From NCBI RefSeq assembly GCF_014203755.1, contig NZ_JACHJS010000001.1, positions 7,254,001 through 7,318,000 of the forward strand: 64,000 nucleotides of DNA, in the 5' to 3' direction. Positions 9,754 to 20,500 of this stretch are shown here, piece after piece. The stretch comes from Saccharothrix violaceirubra (GTDB lineage Bacteria > Actinomycetota > Actinomycetes > Mycobacteriales > Pseudonocardiaceae). Made by a program: the position numbers and the translations under genes. The stretch's first letter is position 1; the number at the start of each line of letters is the position of its first letter. Below the pieces are notes generated by a model. That model was not told the origin of the DNA. It did no database searches and saw only the letters and a program-made list of their open reading frames with translations.

Positions 9754-10452
9754 ATGATCACGCCTCGGGCGCTCGTGCTCTGGGACATCGACCACACCCT
9801 TCTCCAGTCTCGTGGGGTGGGGCGTGAGATGTACGAGCGCGCGATGCCCGAGGCGTTCGGGTTGGCGTTCGAGCGGCTCGCGGAGGTGAGCGGGCGGACC
9901 GAGCCGGACATCATCTCGGAAACCCTCGCGCTGCACGGGGTCGAGCCGACGGTCGAGCACGTCGACCGGCTGGCACGGGCCTTGGTGGCGGCTTACGAGT
10001 CAGGTCGTGGAGAACTGGCCGCGCGTGGGCGGGTGCTGCCGGGCGCGCGGGAAGCGCTGGCTGCACTGTCCCGGGAAAAGTCGGTGCACCAAGGGGTGCT
10101 GACCGGAAACCTGAGGGCCGTCGCCCGCGTGAAGTTGGCGGTGTTCGCTCTCGACCGGTATGTCGATCTCGAAACGAGCGCTTACGGGGACGACCACCGG
10201 GATCGGGCCGAATTGGTCGACATCGCGCGGGCACGGGCCTGGGCGCGAGTCGGAGTCGACTTCGGTGGACTCAGGACGGTGTTGATCGGTGACACGCGGC
10301 GAGACGTCGAAGCGGCCAGTGCGGCGGGTGCGCGGGTGATCGGGGTCGCGAGCGGGAACACCGGCGCGGACGAACTGCGGGAAGCGGGAGCCGACGAGGT
10401 GTTGGCGGACCTGCGCGATCCGCAAGCCTTGAAGGGCCTGCTGATCGGCTGA
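9754..10452 (+). CDS. HAD-family hydrolase (phosphoglycolate-phosphatase-like)
   Basis: A 232-aa HAD subfamily IA hydrolase. Motif I is LWDIDHTLL with nucleophile and acid Asp (DxD). Motif II Thr is in GVLTGN. Motif III Lys is probably in RVKLAVF. Motif IV is VLIGDTRRDVEAA. A helical cap lies between residues 15 and 95. The family dephosphorylates small phosphorylated metabolites; the substrate cannot be read from sequence. The ATG at 9754 is preferred because it puts motif I near the N-terminus; an in-frame ATG at 9721 would add 11 residues. It is divergent from the XRE pseudogene. Confidence 0.85.
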   Translation: MITPRALVLWDIDHTLLQSRGVGREMYERAMPEAFGLAFERLAEVSGRTEPDIISETLALHGVEPTVEHVDRLARALVAAYESGRGELAARGRVLPGAREALAALSREKSVHQGVLTGNLRAVARVKLAVFALDRYVDLETSAYGDDHRDRAELVDIARARAWARVGVDFGGLRTVLIGDTRRDVEAASAAGARVIGVASGNTGADELREAGADEVLADLRDPQALKGLLIG

Positions 10453-10483
10453 CCGGCGTTCGTCGTCGCCCGCCGCCCGGGCC

Positions 10484-11659
10484 TCAGTCCAGCGTGAACG
10501 GGTCGTACTTGATGTGGTCCAGGGGTGTGCCGGCCACCAGCATGCGGCTCACGGTCGCGCGGATCATCCCCGGAGATCCGCAGACCAGGACGTCGCGCTC
10601 CTCCCAGGCCCCGTACCGGGTCACCACGTCGGCCAACGTCCCCTGCTCCACCCCGCGCACCCCGGGATCGGACTCCAACACCGGCACGACCGTCAGCCAG
10701 GGGTTGTGCGCCGCGACCCGCTGAAGGTTGTCCAGGTCGTACAGGTCCTCACGCGTCCGTCCGCCCACGAACAGGTGCACCCGCGGGTTGTGCCCCCACT
10801 GCGCCATCTCGTCGATGATCGCGTGCATCGGCGCCACCCCGGTGCCACCGGCGATCATCAGGACGTCCCGTCCCGACTCGCGGTCGACCCCCAACCGCCC
10901 CATCGGCGGTCCGATCCGCCAGACGTCGCCCGGCGCCGTGTGCCCCACGACCGACCGGCTGACCCAGCCGCCCTCCACCGATCTGACGTGGAATTCGATG
11001 ATGCCGTCCTCGCGCGGCGCGTTCGCCGGCGAGAAATAGCGCCACATCCGCGACCGGCCGGGTGTCTCCACGCTCACGTACTGGCCGGCGCGGTAGCCGA
11101 TGGGGTGGTCGGGCTGGAGGCGGACCACGGCCAGGTCCCAGCCGACGCGCTGGTGCTCCAGGACCGTGGCGTGCCAGTACGCCGGACCGTCGTCGGCCGC
11201 CGCGGCCTCCTGCATGGTGCGGGCCATGATCGTGTACGCCTCGGCCCAGGCCATCTCGACCTCGGGTGTCCACGCCGGCCCCGCGTGCTTCTTGATCGCG
11301 GCCAGCATCGCCATGCCCACCGACTCGTAGTGCGAGTTGACCACGCCGAACTTGCGGTGGTCGCGGCCGAGTTGGCGCAGGAACGGGAGGAGGTCGTCCG
11401 GGCGGTCGACCATCTGGACGACGTGGACCAGCGCGCGCAACAGGCGGCTGCGCTGGACCTCCATGTTGGCCGGGAACATCTCGCGGGTGGCCGGCGCGAG
11501 GCTGAAGAGCATGCCGTAGAAGTACTTGGCGACTTCTTCGGAACGCGGTTCCACCACCGCCCAGCTTTCCCGGATCAACCGCATCATGGCGGTCACACCC
11601 GGTGGCGGTTCCCGGTGCGAGGGGCTGGGGATGGGGCTCAGCACAGCGTTGGCAGTCAT
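10484..11659 (-). CDS. Flavohemoprotein (globin + FAD/NAD reductase)
   Basis: A 391-aa fusion. Residues 24-155 form a globin with a probable B10 Tyr (Y48 in YFYGMLF), CD1 Phe (F62) and proximal His H101 in GRDHRKFGVVNSHY. Residues 160-260 form a ferredoxin-reductase FAD domain (RMWRYFSPAN in place of RxYS). The NAD domain follows with GGTGVAPM and ends in CGSPGMI. This is the actinobacterial flavohemoglobin type (Rv0385-like), expected to detoxify nitric oxide or reduce oxygen. Its upstream region carries clustered GAGTGAC inverted repeats that could be the operator of a stress regulator. Confidence 0.9.
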   Translation of the reverse strand: MTANAVLSPIPSPSHREPPPGVTAMMRLIRESWAVVEPRSEEVAKYFYGMLFSLAPATREMFPANMEVQRSRLLRALVHVVQMVDRPDDLLPFLRQLGRDHRKFGVVNSHYESVGMAMLAAIKKHAGPAWTPEVEMAWAEAYTIMARTMQEAAAADDGPAYWHATVLEHQRVGWDLAVVRLQPDHPIGYRAGQYVSVETPGRSRMWRYFSPANAPREDGIIEFHVRSVEGGWVSRSVVGHTAPGDVWRIGPPMGRLGVDRESGRDVLMIAGGTGVAPMHAIIDEMAQWGHNPRVHLFVGGRTREDLYDLDNLQRVAAHNPWLTVVPVLESDPGVRGVEQGTLADVVTRYGAWEERDVLVCGSPGMIRATVSRMLVAGTPLDHIKYDPFTLD

Positions 11660-11802
11660 GGTCCGGCCGCAGTCTCCATGTTTCCGGCAGCACGCCGCAA
11701 GGCGCTACGTTCTGGTCATTCCCACCCCGACCAGGCGACAGTAACCCGTCAACTGGCCGGTCGACCCCTTGATGCCACCTTTGAGTGCTGGGTGATCACT
11801 CG

Positions 11803-11885
11803 GAGTGACTAACCCCTGCCCCCGGCGGGTGGTATCACGAGGTCTTCCGCACGGTAATTCCCTCGATAGTGTCCGTTAGTCACTC
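11803..11885. repeat. Inverted repeat pair GAGTGACTAAC / GTTAGTCACTC
   Basis: Two perfect 11-base arms, 11803-11813 and 11875-11885, face each other across 61 bases upstream of the flavohemoprotein gene. Related CACTC/GAGTG half-sites lie at 11797-11801 and in the palindrome at 11930-11948. They look like an operator cluster for a dimeric regulator; the regulator is unknown. Confidence 0.55.
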
Positions 11886-11929
11886 GTTCATGTGAATAAG
11901 CAACTCGAACCTCATGGTGCCATGAATCC

Positions 11930-11948
11930 GAGTGACGCTCCGTCACTC
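11930..11948. promoter_or_regulatory. Palindrome GAGTGACG-CTC-CGTCACTC
   Basis: Perfect 8-base arms (11930-11937, 11941-11948) around CTC, sharing the GAGTGAC core of the inverted repeat pair just upstream. This is a candidate operator in the 413-base gap between the flavohemoprotein and VOC genes. Confidence 0.5.
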
Positions 11949-11994
11949 CATCGGTGGATGGTGCACAGCGCGTCAACTGTGAATCGGGGTCGCC

Positions 11995-12066
11995 TGTGGA
12001 TTCCCACCTGCGGATTGTGGACAACTCCACTGCCCCTGTGGACAACGAGTTGGTACGTGTGGGTGA
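11995..12066. promoter_or_regulatory. DnaA-box-like motifs in exact 21-bp phase
   Basis: TGTGGATTC (11995), TGTGGACAA (12016), TGTGGACAA (12037) and TGTGGGTGA (12058) start exactly 21 bases apart. TGTGGACAA is the reverse complement of TTGTCCACA, the preferred DnaA box of Streptomyces. The outer two are degenerate. The spacing places all four on one helix face. The sites lie just past the 3' end of the VOC gene. dnaA and dnaN are absent, so this is not a standard oriC. Confidence 0.5.
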
Positions 12067-12072
12067 CCACGC

Positions 12073-12453
12073 TCAGGAAGTCTTGGCCTTCTCGGCTGCG
12101 CTGCGCTCAACGCAGAACTCGTTGCCCTCCGGATCGGTCAGCACGACCCACCCGGTCCCGTCCGGGCGGCGCTGGTCGTCGAACAGCTTCGCGCCGAGGC
12201 CGATCAACCGCTCGACCTCCTCCTCACGCGTCGTGCTCGGCTGGAGGTCGAGGTGCACCCGGTTCTTCACGGTCTTGCCCTCGGGCACGCGCAGGAACAG
12301 CAGGCTCGGCCCGCCGGACAGGGCGATGATCGCTTCGTCGTCGCCGGGCTTGTCGTCGTCGGACAGCGGTCGGTCGACGACCTTGGACCAGAACGACGCC
12401 AGCTCGTAGGGGTTCCCGGTGTCGAACGTGATGTTGTGGACGAGAGAGGTCAT
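12073..12453 (-). CDS. VOC-superfamily (glyoxalase-like) protein
   Basis: A 126-aa single-module protein of the vicinal oxygen chelate fold. It starts with the typical LVHNITFDTGNPYELASFW strand-helix, has a central RVHLDLQPSTTREEEVERLIGLGA segment and ends with DPEGNEFCVERS, which supplies a metal-ligand Glu in glyoxalase/dioxygenase members. Actinobacterial proteins of this size are usually annotated only as VOC or glyoxalase-like; the substrate is unknown. ATG at 12453. It is divergent from clpB. Confidence 0.85.
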   Translation of the reverse strand: MTSLVHNITFDTGNPYELASFWSKVVDRPLSDDDKPGDDEAIIALSGGPSLLFLRVPEGKTVKNRVHLDLQPSTTREEEVERLIGLGAKLFDDQRRPDGTGWVVLTDPEGNEFCVERSAAEKAKTS

Positions 12454-12532
12454 CCACCGATCCTCGTGCGCGCGAAGCGCCCTCGCATCGGGGTTTCGGG
12501 TCGACGTGGTCCACACCACATCGCCGGCCAGG

Positions 12533-12553
12533 GTTGAGTGGAACTGACTCAAC
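12533..12553 (+). promoter_or_regulatory. HAIR element upstream of clpB
   Basis: GTTGAGT (12533-12539), seven bases, ACTCAAC (12547-12553): a perfect inverted repeat of the HspR operator type. It overlaps the -35 part of the SigH-type promoter, so HspR binding should block RNA polymerase. Confidence 0.9.
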
Positions 12554-12565
12554 TTTTCTGACGTT
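12540..12565 (+). promoter_or_regulatory. SigH/SigR-type promoter for clpB
   Basis: GGAAC (12540-12544), 18 bases, GTT (12563-12565). Same element and spacing as before dnaK, here nested in the HAIR site. Confidence 0.6.
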
Positions 12566-12630
12566 GAGCCAAGCGAAGGCTGGTGCGGGACCCTGGCACC
12601 CACGCGTTGGCACACCGACCGAGGTGAGGA

Positions 12631-15213
<2,583 letters not shown>

Positions 15214-15224
15214 GTACGACGCCC

Positions 15225-15258
15225 CGCCGCTCCGTTGCGTGGACGCAACGGAGCGGCG
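15225..15258 (+). terminator. clpB terminator hairpin
   Basis: Perfect 16-base arms 15225-15240 and 15243-15258 with a two-base spacer, 11 bases past the clpB stop. No U-tract follows, as is common in GC-rich actinomycetes. Confidence 0.75.
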
Positions 15259-15300
15259 CGGGTCGGCCGACACCTCGGTGACCTGCGGTGATCGTGCCGC

Positions 15301-15306
15301 TACGGT
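15301..15306 (+). promoter_or_regulatory. -10 hexamer TACGGT before the XRE-Nudix-like gene
   Basis: TACGGT fits TANNNT and ends 7 bases before the ATG at 15314. A TGACCT (15279-15284) lies 16 bases upstream as a possible -35. With this spacing the mRNA would be leaderless. Confidence 0.4.
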
Positions 15307-15313
15307 GTGCGTC

Positions 15314-16654
15314 ATGGGGAAGCGCCAGGGACTGACCCGCGCCCGGAAAGCGGCGGGGTTCACTCAGGAGTCGTTCGCGGAGGCGATGGGGGTCGACCGC
15401 TCGGCGGTGGTCCGTTGGGAGGCCGGGAGCCGCTCGCCGCACCCTCACCAGCGGAGCAGGCTCTCGACCCTGCTCGGCATCACGATGGGTGAACTCGACC
15501 AACTGCTGGACGTCCCGCTCCCCGCCATGCCGGTCGTTCCGGCGCCGATGCCGGAGGCGACTGTCGCGGCTGACCAGGAACGTTGGCGCGAGCAGCGGTC
15601 GGTGCTGATCCGCGACCGCACCGCACTCGCTTGGCGGGCCCGCGCGCTTTACGACCAGGCATGGCATCTGCCCGACGCGCCGGTGCTCGCGTTGCCCGGC
15701 TGGATTCCCGTCGAGCCGATTCCGCTGACAGAGGTCGTGCTCGACTGGCGGGACGCCCCGCCGCCGATGATCACCGGCACGGCGGCCGAACTCCGGCCGG
15801 TGCTGCCGCTGCGGTCCCCCGGACGTGCCTTCACCCGGTACAGCACCGCTGTCCGGTACCTGGCCCCTCCTCGCTTGTTCGAGAACCGGCCCTCCTACCG
15901 GCTGCTCGACGTCGAACCAGGAGCCCGTCGGCTGACGTTCGGCGCGATGACGTTCTTCGACAAGTACGACGTGTCAGAGGCGCTGACCCACGAACTCGCG
16001 GTCGCACCGGTCGGCGAGGGGTGGTCCGCTCTGCCGTTCCGTTCCCGATTGGCCCGGCCGTTCGACCTGGATACGAGGCCGGTCGGCACTTCGATCGCCA
16101 CCCTCACCATTCGGCGCGGCGACCCGCCCACGTTCCTCATGCTCCACCGCGATCCGGCGCGGGTGGCGTCCGGTGGAGGTCAGTACGGGGTGGTGCCGGC
16201 GGGGGAGTTCCAGCCGGCGGGGATCGCGTCGGAGAGCTTGCGGGCCGATCTCGACCTGTGGCGGAACACGGTCCGGGAGTACAGCGAGGAGCTGCTGGGC
16301 GAGCCCGAGCACGACGGGACCACTGGTCGTCCGCTCGATTACGAGGTCTGGCCGTTCCACCGCGACCTGACCGCCGCCCGGGACTCGGGTGGACTGTCCG
16401 CGCAGGTCCTGGGGGTAGTGCTCAGTGCTCCGGGCCTCAACGCCGCGATCTGCACTGCCGTCGTGTTCGAACCCGAGGTGTTCGACCGGTTGTTCCGCGA
16501 TCGGGTCGCGGACAACGCGGAGGGGCGGGTCGTCGAGGCGCTCGCGTTCGACGAGCCGACCGTTCGCCGCTTCCTCGATCGGGAGCCGTTGGGGGCGACC
16601 AATGCGGCCTGCTTGGCGCTCGCCTGGGCGCATCGGGAACGACTGGTCGGTTGA
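15314..16654 (+). CDS. XRE regulator fused to Nudix-like domain (copy 1)
   Basis: A 446-aa two-part protein. Residues 1-65 are an XRE helix-turn-helix (RKAAGFTQESFAEAMGVDR, then AVVRWEAGSRSPHPHQRS). After a Pro/Val linker, about 370 residues repeat in the next two genes. That part contains GTLTIRRGDPPTFL-type strands and a VREYSEELLGEPE stretch resembling the REUxEExGU core of the Nudix box, but the upstream Gly/Glu spacing is not canonical, so hydrolase activity is uncertain. It is probably a ligand-sensing regulator. No Shine-Dalgarno is seen and a TANNNT hexamer lies 7 bases upstream. Ends 10 bases before copy 2. Confidence 0.8.
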   Translation: MGKRQGLTRARKAAGFTQESFAEAMGVDRSAVVRWEAGSRSPHPHQRSRLSTLLGITMGELDQLLDVPLPAMPVVPAPMPEATVAADQERWREQRSVLIRDRTALAWRARALYDQAWHLPDAPVLALPGWIPVEPIPLTEVVLDWRDAPPPMITGTAAELRPVLPLRSPGRAFTRYSTAVRYLAPPRLFENRPSYRLLDVEPGARRLTFGAMTFFDKYDVSEALTHELAVAPVGEGWSALPFRSRLARPFDLDTRPVGTSIATLTIRRGDPPTFLMLHRDPARVASGGGQYGVVPAGEFQPAGIASESLRADLDLWRNTVREYSEELLGEPEHDGTTGRPLDYEVWPFHRDLTAARDSGGLSAQVLGVVLSAPGLNAAICTAVVFEPEVFDRLFRDRVADNAEGRVVEALAFDEPTVRRFLDREPLGATNAACLALAWAHRERLVG

Positions 16655-16664
16655 GGGAGGCGTC

Positions 16665-17780
16665 GTGTCGGGTGCGATCGGTCCGATCGTGGAGGCGGCT
16701 GTGGCGGCCGACCAGGAACGGTGGCGGAAGCAGCGGTCAGTGCTGGTCCGCGACCTGACCGCGCTCGAACGGCGGGCCGTCGACCGCTACGCCCCGGCGT
16801 GGCGCGTGCCCGACACGTCGGTGCTCGCCGCGCCCGGTTGGATTCCTGCCGAGCCGATTCCGCTGACGGAGGTCGTGCTCGATTGGCGGGACGTTCCGCC
16901 GCCGGTGATCACGGGAACGGAAGCCGAGTTGCGGGCGGTCCTGCCGTTGCGCTCCCCCGGGCGCGCCTTCTCCAGGTACAGCGCCGCGTTCCGGTATCTG
17001 GCGCCGCCGCGTCTGTTCGAGAACCGGCCCTCCTATCGGCTGCTCGACGTCGGACCCGGCGCCGGGCGGCTGACGTTCGGTTCGACGATGTACTTCGACG
17101 TGCTCGACGTTTCGGAGGCGCTGGGCCACGAGTTCGCCGTCGAGCCGCACGGGGTGCTGCCGTTCCGTTCCCTGGTAGGCGACCCGTTCGACCTGGGGCG
17201 GCGTGCTGTCGGGACCTCGATCGGGACCCTGACGATTCGGCGCGGCGACCCGCCGACATTCCTCATGCTCTATCGCGATCCGACTCGGGTGGCGTCCGGT
17301 GGCGGGCAGTACGGGGTGGTACCGGCGGGTGAGTTCCAGCCGGCCGGGATCGCGTCGGAGAGCCTGCGGGCCGATCTCGATCTGTGGCGGAACACGGTCC
17401 GCGAGTACAGCGAGGAGCTGCTGGGCGAGCCCGAGCACGACGGGACCACCGGTCGTCCGCTCGACTACGACGTCTGGCCGTTCCACCGCGACCTCACCAC
17501 CGCCCGGGACGAGGGCGGGCTGTCCGCGCACCTCACCGGCGTCGTCCTCAACGCGCTCACCCTGCACACCACGGTCTGCACGGTCGTCGTGTTCGAGCCC
17601 GAGGTGTTCGACCGGTTGTTCCGGGATCGGGTCGTCGACAACAGCGAAGGGCGGGTCGTCGAGGCGCTTGCGTTCGACGAGCCGACCGTTCGCCGCTTCT
17701 TGGACCGGGAGCCGCAGGGGGCGACCAGTGCGGCTTGTCTCGCGCTTGCCTGGGCGCATCGCGAGCGGCTGGTCGGCTGA
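16665..17780 (+). CDS. Nudix-like paralog without HTH (copy 2)
   Basis: A 371-aa paralog of the C-terminal part of the preceding gene, starting at GTG 16665 behind GGGAGG. It keeps the DQERWRKQRSVLVRDLTALE opening, the FENRPSYRLLDVGPGAGRL block and the VREYSEELLGEPEHDG Nudix-like helix, but has lost the helix-turn-helix. It may be an effector or enzyme subunit of the family, or a partner that forms mixed oligomers with the DNA-binding copy. The leader GGGAGGCGTCGTGTCGG is repeated almost exactly before copy 3, showing unit duplication. No known function. Confidence 0.8.
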   Translation: MSGAIGPIVEAAVAADQERWRKQRSVLVRDLTALERRAVDRYAPAWRVPDTSVLAAPGWIPAEPIPLTEVVLDWRDVPPPVITGTEAELRAVLPLRSPGRAFSRYSAAFRYLAPPRLFENRPSYRLLDVGPGAGRLTFGSTMYFDVLDVSEALGHEFAVEPHGVLPFRSLVGDPFDLGRRAVGTSIGTLTIRRGDPPTFLMLYRDPTRVASGGGQYGVVPAGEFQPAGIASESLRADLDLWRNTVREYSEELLGEPEHDGTTGRPLDYDVWPFHRDLTTARDEGGLSAHLTGVVLNALTLHTTVCTVVVFEPEVFDRLFRDRVVDNSEGRVVEALAFDEPTVRRFLDREPQGATSAACLALAWAHRERLVG

Positions 17781-17790
17781 GGGAGGCGTC

Positions 17791-18918
17791 GTGTCGGGTG
17801 CGATCGTTCCGATCCCGGAGGCGGCTGTGGCGGCCGACCAGGAGCGGTGGCGTGAGCAGCGGTCGGTGCTGGTCCGCGACCGCACCGCCCTCGCTTGGCG
17901 GGCGCGCGCGTTCTACGACTCGGCATGGCACCTGCCCGACGCGCCCGCGCTCGCGTTGCCCGGCTGGCTCCCCGACGAGCCGATCCCGTTGACCGAGGTC
18001 GTGCTCGATTGGCGGGACGCCCCGCCGCCGGTGATCACGGGGACGGAAGCCGAGTTGCGGCCGGTGCTGCCGTTGCGTGCCCCTGGCCGTGCCTTCTCCC
18101 GGTACAGCGCCGCGTTCCGCCGGCCGGCACCGCCGCGTCTGTTCGAGAACCGGCCCTCCTATCGGCTGCTCGACGTCGGACCCGGTGCCCGGCGGCTGAC
18201 GTTCGTCTCGACCATGTACTTCGACAAGTTGGACGTGTCGGCCGCTCTGGAACACGAGTTCGCCGCCTCGGACGACCCGGCGCCGCCGTTCCGTTCTCTG
18301 GTCGGAGACCCGTTCGACCTCGGGCGCCGTGCCGTCGGGGCCTCGATCGGCACCCTGACGATCCGGCGTGGCGACCCGCCGACGTTCTTCCTGCTTTTCC
18401 GCGACCCGGCGCGGGTGGCGTCGGGCGGTGACCAGTACGGGGTTCTCCCCGGAGGCGAGTTCCAGCCGGCCGGGAGCCTGCGCGCTGATCTTGACCTGTG
18501 GCGGAACACGGTTCGGGAGTACAGCGAGGAGTTGCTGGGCGAGCCCGAGCACGACGGGACCACGGGTCGTCCGCTCGACTACGACGCCTGGCCGTTCTAC
18601 CGCGACCTGACCGCGGCGCGCGTCGACGGCGGGCTGTCCGCGCACGTCACGGGCGTCGCGGTCAACGCGCTCAGCCTCGGAGCCACGATCTGCACGGTCG
18701 TGGTGTTCGAGCCCGAGGTGTTCGACCGGTTGTTCCGGGATCGGGTCATCGACAACACCGAGGGACGGGTCGTCGAGGCGCTTCCGTTCGACGTGCCGAC
18801 CGTCCGCCGCTTCCTCGACAGGGAGCCGCTGGGGGCGACCAGCGCGGCCTGTCTCGCCCTCGCCTGGGCGCATCGGGAGCGGTTGGTCGGCGGTAACGGG
18901 TTGGTGGCCGTCTCGTAG
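17791..18918 (+). CDS. Nudix-like paralog without HTH (copy 3)
   Basis: A 375-aa third tandem copy, GTG start at 17791 behind the same GGGAGG leader. It is closely similar to copy 2 throughout, including FENRPSYRLLDVGPGARRL and VREYSEELLGEPEHDG, with a few small changes: QPAG directly followed by SLRADLDL (four residues missing versus copies 1-2) and a C-terminal extension GGNGLVAVS. As in copy 2 there is no DNA-binding domain. The three genes read as one operon with 10-base gaps. Confidence 0.8.
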   Translation: MSGAIVPIPEAAVAADQERWREQRSVLVRDRTALAWRARAFYDSAWHLPDAPALALPGWLPDEPIPLTEVVLDWRDAPPPVITGTEAELRPVLPLRAPGRAFSRYSAAFRRPAPPRLFENRPSYRLLDVGPGARRLTFVSTMYFDKLDVSAALEHEFAASDDPAPPFRSLVGDPFDLGRRAVGASIGTLTIRRGDPPTFFLLFRDPARVASGGDQYGVLPGGEFQPAGSLRADLDLWRNTVREYSEELLGEPEHDGTTGRPLDYDAWPFYRDLTAARVDGGLSAHVTGVAVNALSLGATICTVVVFEPEVFDRLFRDRVIDNTEGRVVEALPFDVPTVRRFLDREPLGATSAACLALAWAHRERLVGGNGLVAVS

Positions 18919-18958
18919 CGCGGCCGTGCTGATCTTCGATCCGGGCCGGTCTTGCCGC

Positions 18959-18964
18959 TACGCT
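18959..18964 (+). promoter_or_regulatory. -10 hexamer TACGCT before 18972 gene
   Basis: TACGCT (TANNNT) ends 7 bases before the GTG start, with no Shine-Dalgarno between. Compatible with a leaderless transcript; no convincing -35. Confidence 0.35.
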
Positions 18965-18971
18965 CGCACCC

Positions 18972-19661
18972 GTGGGCATACCGGCGTGGGTCTGGTTCAC
19001 CGTCGCCGCGGTCGCGGGCGTCGCGGGGTTCGCCCTGCTCGCCACCGACCGGGCGCAACGAACCGCGCGTAACCGCGAACGGCGGCGATGGGCCGCGTTG
19101 CGCGGCTGGCAGTTCGAGGAGACCGACCACGTGCTGCCCACCCGGTGGGAGAGCGGCGCGATCGCGTACTACGGCACGGGCACGGCCAAGGACGTCGTCG
19201 CCGGTTCGACCTTCACCGCCGACGGCCGCCGCCAGGTCTACGTGCTCGACCACGAGAACGGCGGCAAGGTCAACTCCGTGCTGGTCGGCGTGCGCTGCCG
19301 CCGCTCGGTGCCGGTGGTGGTCGAGCTGTGGCTGCCGACCGTGCCGTTCCAACGCGACCAGATGCCCGACCTGCTCGGACCGGTCGGCTCGCGGTACGCG
19401 TTCGTGGGCGACGTGCCCGCCGCGCGCAAGCTGATCACTCCCGACCTGGTCGACGCCGCCGAGGAGATCGGCGGCGACGTGACCGTGGTGTGGCTGGAGG
19501 ACGACTGGGTCCTCGCCGCCGCCCCGCCCAACTCCTCGCCGACCCGCATCGAACGGCTGCTGCGCGACCTGGGCGAACTCGCCGACGTGGTCGACCCGTT
19601 CGACGCCGACTCCGAGCCGGAGGCCGAGATCCACCGCCCGCAGTTCGGCCGCAAGCAGTGA
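18972..19661 (+). CDS. Membrane-anchored conserved hypothetical protein (Rv0383c-like position)
   Basis: A 229-aa protein with one N-terminal membrane helix (residues 3-25) followed by basic [20 protein letters not shown] and a soluble alpha/beta domain. The [11 protein letters not shown] opening resembles ALEASLGWRFVAED in the gene at 23323, so both may be distant members of one family. It lies between clpB and pyrE, the place occupied by the conserved secreted protein Rv0383c in M. tuberculosis (from memory). The stop overlaps the SDR start by three bases plus one (GTGA). Function unknown. Confidence 0.8.
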   Translation: MGIPAWVWFTVAAVAGVAGFALLATDRAQRTARNRERRRWAALRGWQFEETDHVLPTRWESGAIAYYGTGTAKDVVAGSTFTADGRRQVYVLDHENGGKVNSVLVGVRCRRSVPVVVELWLPTVPFQRDQMPDLLGPVGSRYAFVGDVPAARKLITPDLVDAAEEIGGDVTVVWLEDDWVLAAAPPNSSPTRIERLLRDLGELADVVDPFDADSEPEAEIHRPQFGRKQ

Positions 19662-20437
19662 CCCCGCCGACCGCCCTGATCACCGGCGCGACCGCGGGCA
19701 TCGGTGCCGCGTTCGCCCGCCGCCTGGCCGCCGAGGGGCACGACCTCGTGCTCGTCGCCCGGGACGTGGCACGGCTGGAGGAGAACGCCGCCGCGTTGCG
19801 CGCGAAGCACGGCGTCCACGTGACCGTGCTGCCCGCCGACCTCTCGACGTCCGAGGGGCGCGGCGCGGTCGAGGCGCACCTGGCCGCCGAGACCCCCGAC
19901 CTGCTGGTCAACAACGCGGGGTTCGCGCACGCCGGCGAGTTCGCGAAGACCCCGGTCGACGGGCTCCAGGCGCAGCTCGACGTCAACGTCACCAGCGTCC
20001 TGCGGCTGACCAGGGCCGTCCTGCCGGGCATGATCGCGCGCGGACGCGGCGACGTGGTCAACGTGTCCAGCGTGGCGAGCTTCCTGCCCGGCCGGGGGTC
20101 CACGTACAGCGCGGACAAGGCGTGGGTGACGTCGTTCTCCGAGGGCATGTACCAGGCCACCGAGGGCACGGGCGTGCGTGTGCTGGCGTTGTGCCCCGGT
20201 TTCGTGCGGACCGAGTTCCACGCGCGTGCCGGTATCGACATGACCGAAACCCCCGAGGCGCTGTGGCTCGACGCCGACGACGTCGTGCACCAGGCGCTCG
20301 CCGACCTGCGCGCGGGAAAACCGCTGTCCATCCCGGGTGCCCAGTACAAGGCGATCGTGACCGGCGCCAAGCTCATGCCCCGGGCGCTGCTGAGGTACCT
20401 GGCGTCCCGTGCGGTCGGCGGTCGAGGCCGTACCTGA
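19658..20437 (+). CDS. SDR-family NAD(P)-dependent oxidoreductase
   Basis: A 259-aa classical short-chain dehydrogenase. The cofactor loop is TGATAGIG (residues 9-16), the NNAG motif is near 85-88, catalytic Ser is near 138, and YSADK gives Tyr150 and Lys154. An Arg after beta-2 ([10 protein letters not shown]) suggests NADP(H). The C-terminal tail ([27 protein letters not shown]) is like that of acyl-modifying DltE/YbbO-type members. GTG start overlaps the upstream stop. Substrate unknown. Confidence 0.92.
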   Translation: MTPPTALITGATAGIGAAFARRLAAEGHDLVLVARDVARLEENAAALRAKHGVHVTVLPADLSTSEGRGAVEAHLAAETPDLLVNNAGFAHAGEFAKTPVDGLQAQLDVNVTSVLRLTRAVLPGMIARGRGDVVNVSSVASFLPGRGSTYSADKAWVTSFSEGMYQATEGTGVRVLALCPGFVRTEFHARAGIDMTETPEALWLDADDVVHQALADLRAGKPLSIPGAQYKAIVTGAKLMPRALLRYLASRAVGGRGRT

Positions 20438-20500
20438 TCCACTGGAACCCGTAGGCTCCCCGCGCCGTCCGATACCGGCGACCGGACGAAGGGGAGGCCC

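Noticed and set aside
11995..12066. Replication origin
   Set aside because: The DnaA-like boxes are few, dnaA/dnaN/recF genes and a large box array are missing.
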